The notes under the pieces: model-generated
Database searches by the model: none
Seen by the model: only the letters and a program-made list of their open reading frames with translations
Told to the model about the DNA's origin: nothing
From: JBBPZK01 sp965219175
Lineage (GTDB): Bacteria; Actinomycetota; Rubrobacteria; Rubrobacterales; Rubrobacteraceae
Reading direction: 5' to 3'
Length of the DNA: 64,000 nucleotides
NCBI GenBank assembly: GCA_965219175.1
Contig: CBDCNI010000001.1
Span: forward strand, 3,325,551-3,389,550
Shown: positions 33,909 through 42,777 of the stretch, one piece after another
Numbering within the stretch: the stretch's first letter is position 1
Layout: each line of letters begins with the position of its first letter
Translations under genes and position numbers: made by a program

Positions 33909-36416
33909 ATGACCCGATCCTCCAAGCCCTCGCGGCTCAAGCCTCGGCCCAAGCCCTGGCTCCCTTCGTTCGCCGGGCGTTACGCGGATCTTCTCGCAGT
34001 GGTCCTGCTCGTTACTCTCACGCTGGTAGCCGAGTGGAACATCCTGAACCCAAGGACCCTCGTCGGGACGGACGCCGTCACCCAATTCTATCCCTGGTAC
34101 TCATTCCTCGGGGAGACACTCCGCTCCGGAGAGTTGCCGGGGTGGAACCCGTACCAGTTCTCTGGCACACCTTTCGCCGCCGATCCCCTGTCCGGCTGGA
34201 CTTACCTGCCGGCAATGGTGTTTTTTACCCTCCTTCCTCTTGCGACCGCCGCCAAAGCCTATTTGCTCTTCCATCCGCTCCTGGCTGGTCTTGGCGTATA
34301 CGTCCTGGGGCGGGCGCTACGGATGAACGTGGCGGGGGCGGCGCTGGCGGCGGTCGCCTACGAGTACGCAGGCTATATCTACGTGCGGAACGTTTGCTGC
34401 TTCGCCTTCGTCGGCGTCGTCGCGTGGCTGCCGATCACGATCCTGGGCGCGGAGATGGCGATACGGAGCCCGCGTTGGCTGCACCGGGGCCTGTGGTGGG
34501 GTGTGTCGGGGCTTGCGCTCAGCCAGATCCTGGCTTCCTGGCTCGGTCAAGGCTCTTACTACGCGCTGCTCGCCCTCGGCGGATACGTCGCTTACCGGAC
34601 GCTCTTGTTTCCGCCGGACAACATTCGGGGGGTTTGGAGCAGGATCTCCGGACTCTTTATGCACGGCGCGGCGGTGCTAGTCTTCGGCTTCGGTCTCGCC
34701 GCAGCGGGCGTCCTGCCCCGGCTGGAGTACAACTCGCTCTCGAACTTGTCCGGCGGCTACCCGGAAGACTCCACGGGCAAAGGCTTCCACTTTATCGGCG
34801 GATGGAACGCGAGTGACTGGAAACAGTTGTACGTCTCCCCCGGATTTTTCTACATCGGGGCCGCGGTCCTGGCGCTGGCGCTCGTGGCGCCTCTGGTCGC
34901 CCGCAGGCGATTCGGAGTCCCCTACTTCACGGCGCTCACCCTCGCGGCGCTCACCCTCTCCGGCAAGGCGATCACCCCGCTACACTCCCTGCTGTACCTG
35001 CTGCCCAGCTTCCAGAACCTGCAACCCCACTATACCGAACGGGCGATGGTGGTCTTCTACCTCGGCGCGGCCCTGCTCGCGGGCGCAACGGTTACCGGCC
35101 TCGGCGAGTACGCGAGGAGAAAGCCGTCCCTGATAGCGTTACCCATTCTCGCCGGTATCTTCATAGTAACCAGGAGCACGCTGGTACCGCCGATCAAAGC
35201 TCCCAAAGTCCCAGCTGATGCGGGAATGTGGGAAGCTCCCCTACCCTTCTTGCTAAAGAACGGCGTGGCGATACTGCCGGGCGCCCTACTCGTGCTGGCC
35301 TTCGTCCTCATGGTCGTGGCGGCTTACGCTCTGTTCCCTCCCCGTCCGGTTGTGTGGCGCGGCCTGGCTGCGGCGCTGCTGGTGGTCGCAGTTTTCGTAG
35401 ACCTCCACTCGGCCGGGCGCGCAGCCATGAAAAGCCACGGGAAAGGGTCCGTCAAGGACAAGATAGTTAGAAAAGACCTCTCCACCTACTACACGCCCAC
35501 GGGCGCCGCCACTTTCCTGCGCTCCAAAGGCGAAGGACGATACCGGTACTTCGCCTACAACCCCGGAGGTTTCTACACGCGCTTTACGAAGCCGGGTATC
35601 CGGGCGCTAGAGGCAGAGAACCGGGCAACCGCGTTCGGACTTGGGAGCACCCAGGGCTACAACGCGGTCCGACTCGCCAGCTACGACAAATATATAGAAG
35701 CCCTGAACAGACAGCCGCAGAACTACCACGGGGCCAACATACTGCCCTCGGGGTTCGGCTCCCCGCTGCTCGACCTACTCAACATCCGCTACGTCACGGT
35801 GCCAATGAACATAGACTCGAACGGCGTGAATGCCCTCGGTGCGCTGGGGCGTGGTATCCCTATCGTCTACAGGAACAGCAGGGTCGTGGTGTTGGAGAAC
35901 AAAGACGCTCTACCGCGAACCTGGATCGTCCACTCCGCCCGGCAGACGAAACAGGATAAAGCACTCCAGTTGCTCGGTTCCGGCGACGTAAACCCCAGAG
36001 AGACGGCGCTGCTGGAGAGAAAGCCACCCTCCCTCGTCCGTCCAGACAACGCTTCGGCGGATAAATCCTCGGTGACGGACTACGGGGCTAACGACATCAA
36101 GGTCAAGACCAACACCGGGGCGAAGGGCCTACTCGTGTTGAGCGAGGTGTACTATCCGGCCTGGAAAGCATACGTCGACGGTAAACCAGTACCACTCTAC
36201 CGGGCCGACCAACTGCTGCGGGCGGTGCCGGTTCCGTCCGGCAAACACACCGTCGAGTTGCGCTACGAATCCCAGTCGTTGCGGCTCGGGCTGGCGATCT
36301 CCCTGCTAACCTCTCTGGCGCTCGTCGCGGTGCTGGTCGCCCTGATCGTCACCCGGCTACGACGCCCAAAACCGGACAGCGTCCCATTAGAACGAACCAG
36401 GAAGGACGACTCATGA
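33909..36416 (+). CDS. Large membrane glycosyltransferase-like protein (YfhO family)
   Basis: About 835 residues starting at ATG 33909, nine bases after the methyltransferase; an in-frame start at 33846 would overlap that gene. It has about a dozen transmembrane helices, the early loop GTDAVTQFYPWYSFLGETLR then PGWNPYQFSGTPFAADPLSG (the YfhO signature facing outside), a long extracytoplasmic region (about 540-800) ending in VLSEVYYPAWKAYVDGKPVP, and a last helix. YfhO proteins act in lipid-linked sugar transfer to wall or membrane polymers. Overlaps the lipoprotein gene by ATGA. Confidence 0.82.
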   Translation: MTRSSKPSRLKPRPKPWLPSFAGRYADLLAVVLLVTLTLVAEWNILNPRTLVGTDAVTQFYPWYSFLGETLRSGELPGWNPYQFSGTPFAADPLSGWTYLPAMVFFTLLPLATAAKAYLLFHPLLAGLGVYVLGRALRMNVAGAALAAVAYEYAGYIYVRNVCCFAFVGVVAWLPITILGAEMAIRSPRWLHRGLWWGVSGLALSQILASWLGQGSYYALLALGGYVAYRTLLFPPDNIRGVWSRISGLFMHGAAVLVFGFGLAAAGVLPRLEYNSLSNLSGGYPEDSTGKGFHFIGGWNASDWKQLYVSPGFFYIGAAVLALALVAPLVARRRFGVPYFTALTLAALTLSGKAITPLHSLLYLLPSFQNLQPHYTERAMVVFYLGAALLAGATVTGLGEYARRKPSLIALPILAGIFIVTRSTLVPPIKAPKVPADAGMWEAPLPFLLKNGVAILPGALLVLAFVLMVVAAYALFPPRPVVWRGLAAALLVVAVFVDLHSAGRAAMKSHGKGSVKDKIVRKDLSTYYTPTGAATFLRSKGEGRYRYFAYNPGGFYTRFTKPGIRALEAENRATAFGLGSTQGYNAVRLASYDKYIEALNRQPQNYHGANILPSGFGSPLLDLLNIRYVTVPMNIDSNGVNALGALGRGIPIVYRNSRVVVLENKDALPRTWIVHSARQTKQDKALQLLGSGDVNPRETALLERKPPSLVRPDNASADKSSVTDYGANDIKVKTNTGAKGLLVLSEVYYPAWKAYVDGKPVPLYRADQLLRAVPVPSGKHTVELRYESQSLRLGLAISLLTSLALVAVLVALIVTRLRRPKPDSVPLERTRKDDS

Positions 36417-37555
36417 CGAAGCGCCCCCTCCGGCGAGCGCTCATCCTACTCGCGATCCCGGCGATCCTTACCGTCCTGCTAGCAGGCTGCGGCGGACAGC
36501 AGAACGCTCCGGATAAAGGTTCGGCGAACGGTAAGACTGGTAATGGAACCGCCGCCAAGTCCAACACCGGGTCCACCAGCAAATACGCCACCGTGAAGAG
36601 CACCGCCGAGAAGAAGTACACGCCCCCGGAGAAGCTGCGCTCCCCGCCCGAACCAGCCGACTCGCCACCGCTCGAAAAGAAGCCCGCCGGCAAGGTGGTA
36701 GACATCGGGTCTTTGCCGGAGGGAATAGTGGCGGACCCGAAGACCGGGCTCGTCGCGATGGGCCTCCGCGACCCGGACAAACTAGCGCTCGTGGATGGTA
36801 AGACGGGGAAGGTCGTCCGAAAGGTAAAGCTCTCGGGCTCGGCCCGGCACCTCGGGCTCCTGGCTCCAGGCGGTCCGGTGCTCGTACCGGCCGAGACCGC
36901 GAACTCTCTCGTGCAAGTAGGTTTGCCGGAAGGCAAGATCTTGGGTAAAACGCCGGTGGACAACTACCCACACAACGTCGCCAGCGTCACCAACGGTAGG
37001 ATCTTCGTCATAAGCGAGGCGCGAAGCACCGCCTCGGTGGTAGAGAACGGGAAAGTGGTCGATAAAACAAAGACCCCGGCTAATCCAGGAGGCGGGGCGG
37101 TCACGAAGAGCGGTTTGCTCGGCATAGTCGGTGTCCGGGGACTGGCGCTGGGAGTCTACAAAGCGGATACGCTCGACTCTCAAGGTTTCATAGACGCCGG
37201 CAAGGGCCCTACGCACGTGGCGGTCGGTCCTGACGACCGCTTCTACGTCACCGATACGCGCGGCGACGCCGTACTCGTCTACCAGACCCGCCCGGACCTG
37301 GAACAGGTCGCCCGCGTGTCGCTACCCGGCGGTTCTCCCTACGGCATCGCCGTGGATACGCAACACGAGCGTCTGTGGGTAACCCTCACCGCCAAAAATC
37401 GCCTGATCGAATTCGACCTGGGAGGCGGCGCTCCCCGCCCCGTCGCCAGCTACCCGACCGTCCGCCAGCCGAACAGCGTGACCGTAAACCCGGCAACCGG
37501 CCGCGTCTTCGTCGCGGGCCGCACGGACGGAGTGTTGCAGATGATAGATCCCTAA
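36413..37555 (+). CDS. Secreted lipoprotein with beta-propeller (YVTN/NHL-like)
   Basis: 380 residues. A signal peptide ends in the lipobox LLAGC (Cys near residue 25), followed by a Ser/Thr/Lys/Pro-rich linker to about residue 85. The rest is made of about six or seven repeats of the type VSLPGGSPYGIAVDTQHERL and PNSVTVNPATGRVFVAG, typical of YVTN/NHL propellers. It would be anchored outside the membrane. As the last gene of the glycan operon, translationally coupled to the YfhO-like gene, it may act as a binding or scaffolding partner. Confidence 0.82.
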   Translation: MTKRPLRRALILLAIPAILTVLLAGCGGQQNAPDKGSANGKTGNGTAAKSNTGSTSKYATVKSTAEKKYTPPEKLRSPPEPADSPPLEKKPAGKVVDIGSLPEGIVADPKTGLVAMGLRDPDKLALVDGKTGKVVRKVKLSGSARHLGLLAPGGPVLVPAETANSLVQVGLPEGKILGKTPVDNYPHNVASVTNGRIFVISEARSTASVVENGKVVDKTKTPANPGGGAVTKSGLLGIVGVRGLALGVYKADTLDSQGFIDAGKGPTHVAVGPDDRFYVTDTRGDAVLVYQTRPDLEQVARVSLPGGSPYGIAVDTQHERLWVTLTAKNRLIEFDLGGGAPRPVASYPTVRQPNSVTVNPATGRVFVAGRTDGVLQMIDP

Positions 37556-37678
37556 CGTGGTACATCCTCTGTCAATCCTTACGAGGTTTGAGCTTCTTAC
37601 GAAAGCACGAAAGCCGCTATCATTGACCCAGCGGCCCCAAAGAATCGTCCCGTGAGTTTCGAGACCGGAAGGAGGTCC

Positions 37679-38485
37679 ATGATAGACATCGGCGTCATCA
37701 CCGGCTCGGGGATCTACGAGCTTCCCGGAGAGCAAGAGAACCACCTGGTAAAGACCCGTTTCGGAGAGACGAAGGTAGCGGTTTTCGAGGTCGGTCCGTG
37801 GACGGTTGGCGGCATCGCCCGTCACCAGAAAGGCCACTATCACCTGTCTCACACGGTCCCCCACCGGGCGAACCTCACCGCCCTCGACCAACTCGGGGCG
37901 CGGGCTATCTTGGGAACGACAGCGGTAGGAATGGTGGACCCTGAGCTACCTCTGGGCCGGCCCATCGTCTTCGACGACCTATTTTTCCCGACCAACCTCC
38001 TCCCGGACGGTACACCGTGTACCATCTTTACCGAGCCCGGCGACCCCGAACGGGGCCACCTCATCTCCTCGGAACCGTTCGCCCCGCGTCTCCGGCGGAA
38101 GATCGCCCTGGCGGCCGAAAGCCTGGGGGTAGAGGTCACCGCCGGCGGCGTCTACGGTCACTCCAACGGTCCGCGGTTCGAGACTAAGTCGGAGATCCGC
38201 TGGCTCGGCGGGGCCGGGGTGACGGCGGTGAGCCAGACCTGCGGCCCGGAGGCCGTGCTGGCCGGAGAGTTGGAAATTCCCTATGGACTCGTCGGCTTTC
38301 CGGTAAACTACGCAACCGGGGTCGCGGAACCGGAGCCGGAAGAAGAGTTGAGGGACCTGTTCGCTCTCTCTACCGAGACACTCCTCCGCATCCTACTCAA
38401 AACGGCGAGAGTGCTCGAAGAAGAGGATTTCAGCTACGACCACGGCTACATCTACCGCTACCGGCCCGAAGAGGGAGCGGAGTGA
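37679..38485 (+). CDS. Nucleoside phosphorylase of the MTAP/PNP family (6-oxopurine-type site)
   Basis: 268 residues from ATG 37679, seven bases after GGAAGGAGG. GVITGSGIYELPG (phosphate loop), IARHQKG, HTVPHRANLTALDQLGARA and NGPRFETKSEIRW place it in the MTA phosphorylase/purine nucleoside phosphorylase family. In human MTAP the base is held by an ATDYDxW segment with two Asp; here the region reads VNYATG, and the methionine position of NMTTVPE reads SQTCGPE. An Asn here favours a 6-oxopurine substrate such as inosine or methylthioinosine. Paired with a SAHH homologue 48 bases downstream. Confidence 0.8.
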   Translation: MIDIGVITGSGIYELPGEQENHLVKTRFGETKVAVFEVGPWTVGGIARHQKGHYHLSHTVPHRANLTALDQLGARAILGTTAVGMVDPELPLGRPIVFDDLFFPTNLLPDGTPCTIFTEPGDPERGHLISSEPFAPRLRRKIALAAESLGVEVTAGGVYGHSNGPRFETKSEIRWLGGAGVTAVSQTCGPEAVLAGELEIPYGLVGFPVNYATGVAEPEPEEELRDLFALSTETLLRILLKTARVLEEEDFSYDHGYIYRYRPEEGAE

Positions 38486-38533
38486 AGACAGGCGCGTTCG
38501 TAACGCTGCCGGATCGGTAAACGGAGAGGGAGC

Positions 38534-39784
38534 ATGAAGAGCGAATCAATCATAAAGGACCCGAACCTCGCGCCGGAGGGGCGAAAGAAGATGGACTGGG
38601 TCGCCGGCCGGTCGCCGGTCCTAAACGCCGTCCGGGATCGCTACCTCGACGACGGCGGCATCGAGGGGCTGAAGATCGGGATGGTGCTACCTCTGGAGGC
38701 GAAGACCGCATACCTGGCCGCCGTCCTGGCCGGGGCCGGGGCCGACGTAGCGCTTGCCGCCCCGGCGCCGTTCTTCGTCCAGGACGACGTGGCGGCGGCG
38801 CTGGCCGAGAGAGGGGTGACCGTCTACGCCTCCTCCGGAAGCCCGCTGGAAGAGGCGGAGCTCGAATTCCGGCGGGTTCTGGATCTGGAACCGGAGATCT
38901 TAATCGACGACCGGGCGGGCCTCATAAGCCTCCTTCACACCGGACGCCGCGACGACCTGCTCCCAAACATCCGCGGGGCCTCGGAGCAGACGACGAGCGG
39001 CATGACAAAGCTCAAAGCGATGGCGGCGACGGGTGAGCTGGAAGTCCCGGTCATCGCCGCCAATGACGCCCGCTCGAAGTACCTCTTCGACAACCGCTAC
39101 GGCACGGGACAATCGGTACTCACGGCGATCCTACAGAGCACCAACCTAATGATGGGCGGCAAGCGAGTGGTCGTCCTCGGATACGGGTGGTGCGGCAAGG
39201 GAGTAGCCCGCTACGCCGCCGGTCTCGGGGCGCGGGTGACGGTCTGCGAAGTAGACCCGGTCAAGGGACTCGAAGCCTACGCCGACGGCTTCGACGTACT
39301 GCCGGCGCTCGAAGCGGCGGAAATCGGGGAGATATTCGTCACCGCCACCGGCGGACGGAACGTCCTCACGGAAGCCCACTTCGGTCGGATGAGAGACGGT
39401 GCGATCCTCGCAAACGCCGGCGCGTGGGAGGTGGAGATAAACGTCGAAGCCTTAACCGAAGCGGCAGATGAGGTGCGCGAGGTCCGCCGGAACGTGGAAG
39501 AGTTCGTAATGGCGGACGGTCGGCGACTGTACTTGGTCGGGCGCGGGATGGTGGTGAACCTCTCGGCCGGAGACGGACACCCGGTAGAGATCATGGACCT
39601 CTCTTTCGCTATCCAGGCGCTCTGCGTCCACTACCTCGCCGGAAACCACAAGAGCATGGTACCTGGAGTCCACCGGCTCCCCAAAGAGATAGACGACGAG
39701 GTGGCCCGCACGAAGCTCGGGGCCGTCGGGATGAAAGTCGACACCCTAACGGCGGAGCAAGAGGAGTTCCTGAAGAGTTGGTAA
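38534..39784 (+). CDS. Divergent S-adenosylhomocysteine hydrolase homologue
   Basis: 416 residues. The NAD domain is textbook (VVVLGYGWCGKGVARYAAGLG, then EVDPVKGLEA) and NDARSKYLFDNRYGTGQS keeps the catalytic Lys182 and Asp186. Several usually invariant substrate residues are changed. The H(L/M)xxxT block reads PLEAKT (Pro53 for His). SNPLSTQDD reads APAPFFVQDD. EETTTG reads EQTTSG. NxGHFxxEI reads NAGAWEVEI (Ala297 for His). The terminal GHP is kept. It may act on a modified nucleoside-homocysteine or have lost hydrolase activity. The start ATG follows GGAGAGGGAGC. Confidence 0.8.
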   Translation: MKSESIIKDPNLAPEGRKKMDWVAGRSPVLNAVRDRYLDDGGIEGLKIGMVLPLEAKTAYLAAVLAGAGADVALAAPAPFFVQDDVAAALAERGVTVYASSGSPLEEAELEFRRVLDLEPEILIDDRAGLISLLHTGRRDDLLPNIRGASEQTTSGMTKLKAMAATGELEVPVIAANDARSKYLFDNRYGTGQSVLTAILQSTNLMMGGKRVVVLGYGWCGKGVARYAAGLGARVTVCEVDPVKGLEAYADGFDVLPALEAAEIGEIFVTATGGRNVLTEAHFGRMRDGAILANAGAWEVEINVEALTEAADEVREVRRNVEEFVMADGRRLYLVGRGMVVNLSAGDGHPVEIMDLSFAIQALCVHYLAGNHKSMVPGVHRLPKEIDDEVARTKLGAVGMKVDTLTAEQEEFLKSW

Positions 39785-39830
39785 AGCCGACGGATGAGAG
39801 GCCCTCGTGGATGAGGGCTCCGGGGGTCGC

Positions 39831-40784
39831 ATGGAATCCCTAAAGAGGAACTTTACGGTGGCGCTCGCCCTGGGTGTTGGAGTGTACCTGGTGTTGGCGA
39901 TCTTATCGGGCATCGGGGATCTGCGGGAGGCGTTGGCGCGGTTCGATTGGCGCTTGATCCCGGCGTCGTTGGCCCTGGTTGGGACCTCTTATGTTTTGAG
40001 GTATATTCGCTGGTCGTATTTCTTGCGCCGGATCGGGATACGTCTGGAGCCCCGGACAGGCGTAGCGATCTTCGTTGCCGGTCTTTCGATGACGATCTCT
40101 CCCGGTAAGTTCGGAGAGGTCTTGAAAAGCGTGCTCATCGTCAACGCATCGGGAGACCCTATCGCCAAGACGACCCCGGCGGTCTTGTCCGAGCGGATAA
40201 CGGATGGCCTCGGCATGGCGGCGTGGGGACTTCTGGGAGCGTTTGCCTTCGGCTTCGGGCCGGGCGTACCAGTAGTGTTTCTGGGGATCACGACAATCGG
40301 GGTACTGATGCTCCGGTCCAAACGGTTCTCCATATTCTTCGCGAAGCTACTGGAGCGTGTCCCGAAGGCCAGGGCGCTGGCTCCCCGCGTCGCGGACTTT
40401 CACGGTGCTTCTAATCACCTGCTCTCATCGGTCTCCCTGGCGGTTGGCAGCGTGCTCGCGTTCGTGATCTGGAGCCTCGAAATATCGGCGGTGTACCTGA
40501 TCGTACACGGTGTCGGCGCCGCCACGCCGTTTATGAAGGTCGCCTTCATTTTCGCCGTCAGCTCGATAGTGGGCCTGGTGTCCATGCTGCCCGGCGGCAT
40601 AGGAGTCACCGAGGCGAGCCTGACCGGGATGTTCCGGGTCACGGCCGGTCTCGCAAGCGGTCCGGCCGCGGCGGCCACCCTCATCACCCGGCTGGTAACG
40701 CTGTGGTTCGCCGCCTCTCTCGGCATACTAGGGCTCGCGGCCACCCGACGCCTCGCGCGAAAACCGGACGACCCACCCCAATAA
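39831..40784 (+). CDS. Lysylphosphatidylglycerol synthase-like/UPF0104 membrane protein
   Basis: About 317 residues with eight or so hydrophobic helices; SYVLRYIRWSYFLRRIGIRL, AGLSMTISPGKFGEVLKS, VLSERITDGLGM and VSMLPGGIGVTEASLTGMF are the conserved blocks of the UPF0104/LPG_synthase_TM flippase-like family (glycan or lipid handling). I prefer ATG 39831 after GGGGGTCGC. The in-frame GTG 39807 lies in the loop of a short hairpin (GCCCTC 39801-39806 / GAGGGC 39813-39818) that may instead attenuate readthrough from the SAHH-like gene. Confidence 0.8.
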   Translation: MESLKRNFTVALALGVGVYLVLAILSGIGDLREALARFDWRLIPASLALVGTSYVLRYIRWSYFLRRIGIRLEPRTGVAIFVAGLSMTISPGKFGEVLKSVLIVNASGDPIAKTTPAVLSERITDGLGMAAWGLLGAFAFGFGPGVPVVFLGITTIGVLMLRSKRFSIFFAKLLERVPKARALAPRVADFHGASNHLLSSVSLAVGSVLAFVIWSLEISAVYLIVHGVGAATPFMKVAFIFAVSSIVGLVSMLPGGIGVTEASLTGMFRVTAGLASGPAAAATLITRLVTLWFAASLGILGLAATRRLARKPDDPPQ

Positions 40785-40804
40785 AAAGCCCAAGCAACGT
40801 ATCG

Positions 40805-41296
40805 CTAATCGAGCCGGACGTCTTTCATGAGCGGAAGGTCGGCGTCTTCGGCGATAATGGCGTCTCTACCGGCCGAGCGCACTTTCTCGGTCGGTAGGAA
40901 GTGGCGTTCCCCGAGGACTCCTTGCTTGACTTCGTAGCCGATCACAACTCCCCGGTCGTCTACGAAAAGGTCGCCTACGGCGCCGATCTTCTCTCCTTCT
41001 TCGGTGAGTATTTCCGTGCCGGTGATCTGGTGTGACCGTCTGCTAAGGTCGGCTACTTCCGGGTCTTCTTCCAATCCAACAGGTTCACCATCTCGCATGA
41101 CTAAAACGTCCCCAATGCTCGATATCCGGCTCCAGCGCACGACGCGGGAGCCGCCTAGGACTCTATTCCCTGGGACCGCAAGCGCCACGATGCGGTTGGA
41201 GTCCTCATCGAAGACTACGTTTTGTACTTTAGCCAGCTTCTCCCCGGTCGACTCGTTGACGACCTCCCTGCCGAAAAGCTCGTTCACGCTGTGCAT
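40805..41296 (-). CDS. PRC-barrel domain protein
   Basis: 163 residues from ATG 41296, preceded by AGGAGCCTGGAGT; longer upstream frames lack coding character. Two PRC-barrel-like halves are visible: VNELFGREVVNESTGEKLAK and, from about residue 95, ITGTEILTEEGEKIGAVGDL with FVDDRGVVIGYEV. PRC-barrels in actinobacteria often occur as small cytoplasmic or membrane-associated stress proteins; a precise role cannot be assigned. Convergent with the flippase-like gene (20-base gap) and divergent from the AI-2E permease. Confidence 0.8.
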   Translation of the reverse strand: MHSVNELFGREVVNESTGEKLAKVQNVVFDEDSNRIVALAVPGNRVLGGSRVVRWSRISSIGDVLVMRDGEPVGLEEDPEVADLSRRSHQITGTEILTEEGEKIGAVGDLFVDDRGVVIGYEVKQGVLGERHFLPTEKVRSAGRDAIIAEDADLPLMKDVRLD

Positions 41297-41434
41297 ACTC
41301 CAGGCTCCTTTCCAATCCGTTTCCGGACAACATAGCAAAGAAGTTCCTTCCCGACCGGGCCGGCGGAACAGAGAATCGAAGCTATTTCCGCACGGGCGGT
41401 ACGTCTGTTTAAGTAGTGAACGGATCTTATAGCT

Positions 41435-41440
41435 TATAAT
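41435..41440 (+). promoter_or_regulatory. -10 box TATAAT upstream of the AI-2E permease gene
   Basis: TATAAT in the 205-base divergent gap, about 60 bases before ATG 41502. A short hairpin (CCCTA-AGAGA-TAGGG) lies between it and the gene in the transcribed leader. The -35 match is weak. Confidence 0.45.
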
Positions 41441-41501
41441 CAGTTCGCTCCCTAAGAGATAGGGCGCACGAACGGATGTAGCGTCGAGCAGATCGGTTGG
41501 G

Positions 41502-42659
41502 ATGAGTTCCAAGAGTCGAGTTCACAAGAGGCAGGTTCGGCGTAAGACGAACGAGGGTGGGGGTCGTACCGGCAACGGGCGCGGTCCCACCCCGATCTGG
41601 ATCTCCGGACTCACTAGAAACCTGATCGTACTCGGCATCTTCGCGGCCTTGATACTCCTCGTGATATTCGCCCCGAGCGTGCTGTACATCGCCCTCGGAG
41701 GTTTCGCACTGGCCCTCATCCTCTCTTTCCCGGTCCGGGCGCTCTCCCACTTGATGCCCCGCTGGCTGGCGATCCTGGTGACTTACCTGGTGCTGGTCGG
41801 GCTCATAGTCGCGGGCTTCGTCTTCCTCGTACCGCTGCTCATAGACCAGTTGAGCAACTTCGTGAAGCTCGTCCCGAGTATCGCCCGCAGCGCCGACCGG
41901 GTAGCGCGCGACTTGCTAAAGCCACTGGCGGATCGCAACCTCCTCTCCGGCTCCTCACCCGAGCAGGTAATAAGCGACCTGCTCTCCAGGCTCTCCGACC
42001 GTGCCCGCTCCCTGGCCCAGAACTTCCTGAGCGGCCTCGCCGGCTTCGTCTCAACCACCGTGAGCTTCGGCGTGAACCTCTTCGGGGCGCTTTTCGTCTC
42101 CATCTACATGCTAATAGACATCAAGAGGATCAAGGCGTTCTACCTGCGGCTGTTCCCCCACGAATACCGCTGGGACGGCAAGGAACTGTGGAACGCTTTC
42201 GGCGTCACGCTTTCCAGCTACCTCGGCGGGCTCGCTTTCGTGGTCGTCATACAAGGCGTCCTGGCCGGTACCTCTCTCTGGCTCATCGGCGTTCCATACG
42301 CCATCCTGCTCGGCGCGTGGGTCTCGGTCACCGCCGTCATCCCCTACCTCGGCGCGTTCCTCGGCGCCATCCCGGCCATCGTCCTGGCCCTCTTTATCTC
42401 CCCAACCACCGCCATCCTGACCGCCATCGTCTACATCGCCATCCAACAACTCGAAGGAAACTTCCTGACTCCCCGCATCCAGGGCCAGGCCCTCAAAGTA
42501 CACCCGATCGTAGTGCTCCTCGCCGTCGTCGCCGGAGGCAGCCTCGCCGGCCTCGTCGGTGTGATCCTCGCCGTCCCAACACTCGCCGTCCTACGAGTCC
42601 TACTCGACTTCTTCCGCGCCCGTCTCCGCACCAGAGAAGGAAAGAAAGCCCTCTCCTAA
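41502..42659 (+). CDS. AI-2E family transporter (PerM/YdiK type), paralogue A
   Basis: 385 residues. A basic N-terminal tail (residues 1-30, Arg/Lys/Gly-rich) precedes hydrophobic helices; IALGGFALALILSFPVRALS, then SHLMPRWLAILVTYLVLVGL, and the C-terminal GVPYAILLGAWVSVTAVIPY, GAFLGAIPAIVLALF and IQQLEGNFLTPRIQGQALKV are diagnostic. The family was named for autoinducer-2 export but members also exchange ions or solutes. It is very close to the protein at 60280-61524 and more distant from that at 49781-50929. Confidence 0.87.
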   Translation: MSSKSRVHKRQVRRKTNEGGGRTGNGRGPTPIWISGLTRNLIVLGIFAALILLVIFAPSVLYIALGGFALALILSFPVRALSHLMPRWLAILVTYLVLVGLIVAGFVFLVPLLIDQLSNFVKLVPSIARSADRVARDLLKPLADRNLLSGSSPEQVISDLLSRLSDRARSLAQNFLSGLAGFVSTTVSFGVNLFGALFVSIYMLIDIKRIKAFYLRLFPHEYRWDGKELWNAFGVTLSSYLGGLAFVVVIQGVLAGTSLWLIGVPYAILLGAWVSVTAVIPYLGAFLGAIPAIVLALFISPTTAILTAIVYIAIQQLEGNFLTPRIQGQALKVHPIVVLLAVVAGGSLAGLVGVILAVPTLAVLRVLLDFFRARLRTREGKKALS

Positions 42660-42701
42660 ACTCGTAGCGCCTCCCTACAAACCCGATAAATATACCCTTA
42701 A

Positions 42702-42739
42702 GTTTCAGTATTGACTGAAACAATTAAATATGCTATTAT
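42702..42739 (+). promoter_or_regulatory. Promoter with perfect palindromic operator over the -35 box
   Basis: GTTTCAGT-ATTG-ACTGAAAC (42702-42721) is a perfect 8-base inverted repeat. Within it begins a near-ideal promoter: TTGACT (42711-42716), a 17-base spacer and TATTAT (42734-42739). The MarR-type gene starts at 42778. A repressor on the palindrome would block the -35 box, the usual autoregulatory layout of MarR regulators. Confidence 0.65.
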
Positions 42740-42777
42740 GACTATCAGTACAGAATTCCGGTGCCTGGAGGTAGTTG

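Noticed and set aside
39801..39818. GCCCTC/GAGGGC hairpin as an intrinsic terminator
   Set aside because: Stem only six bases and no T tract; mentioned as possible attenuation only.
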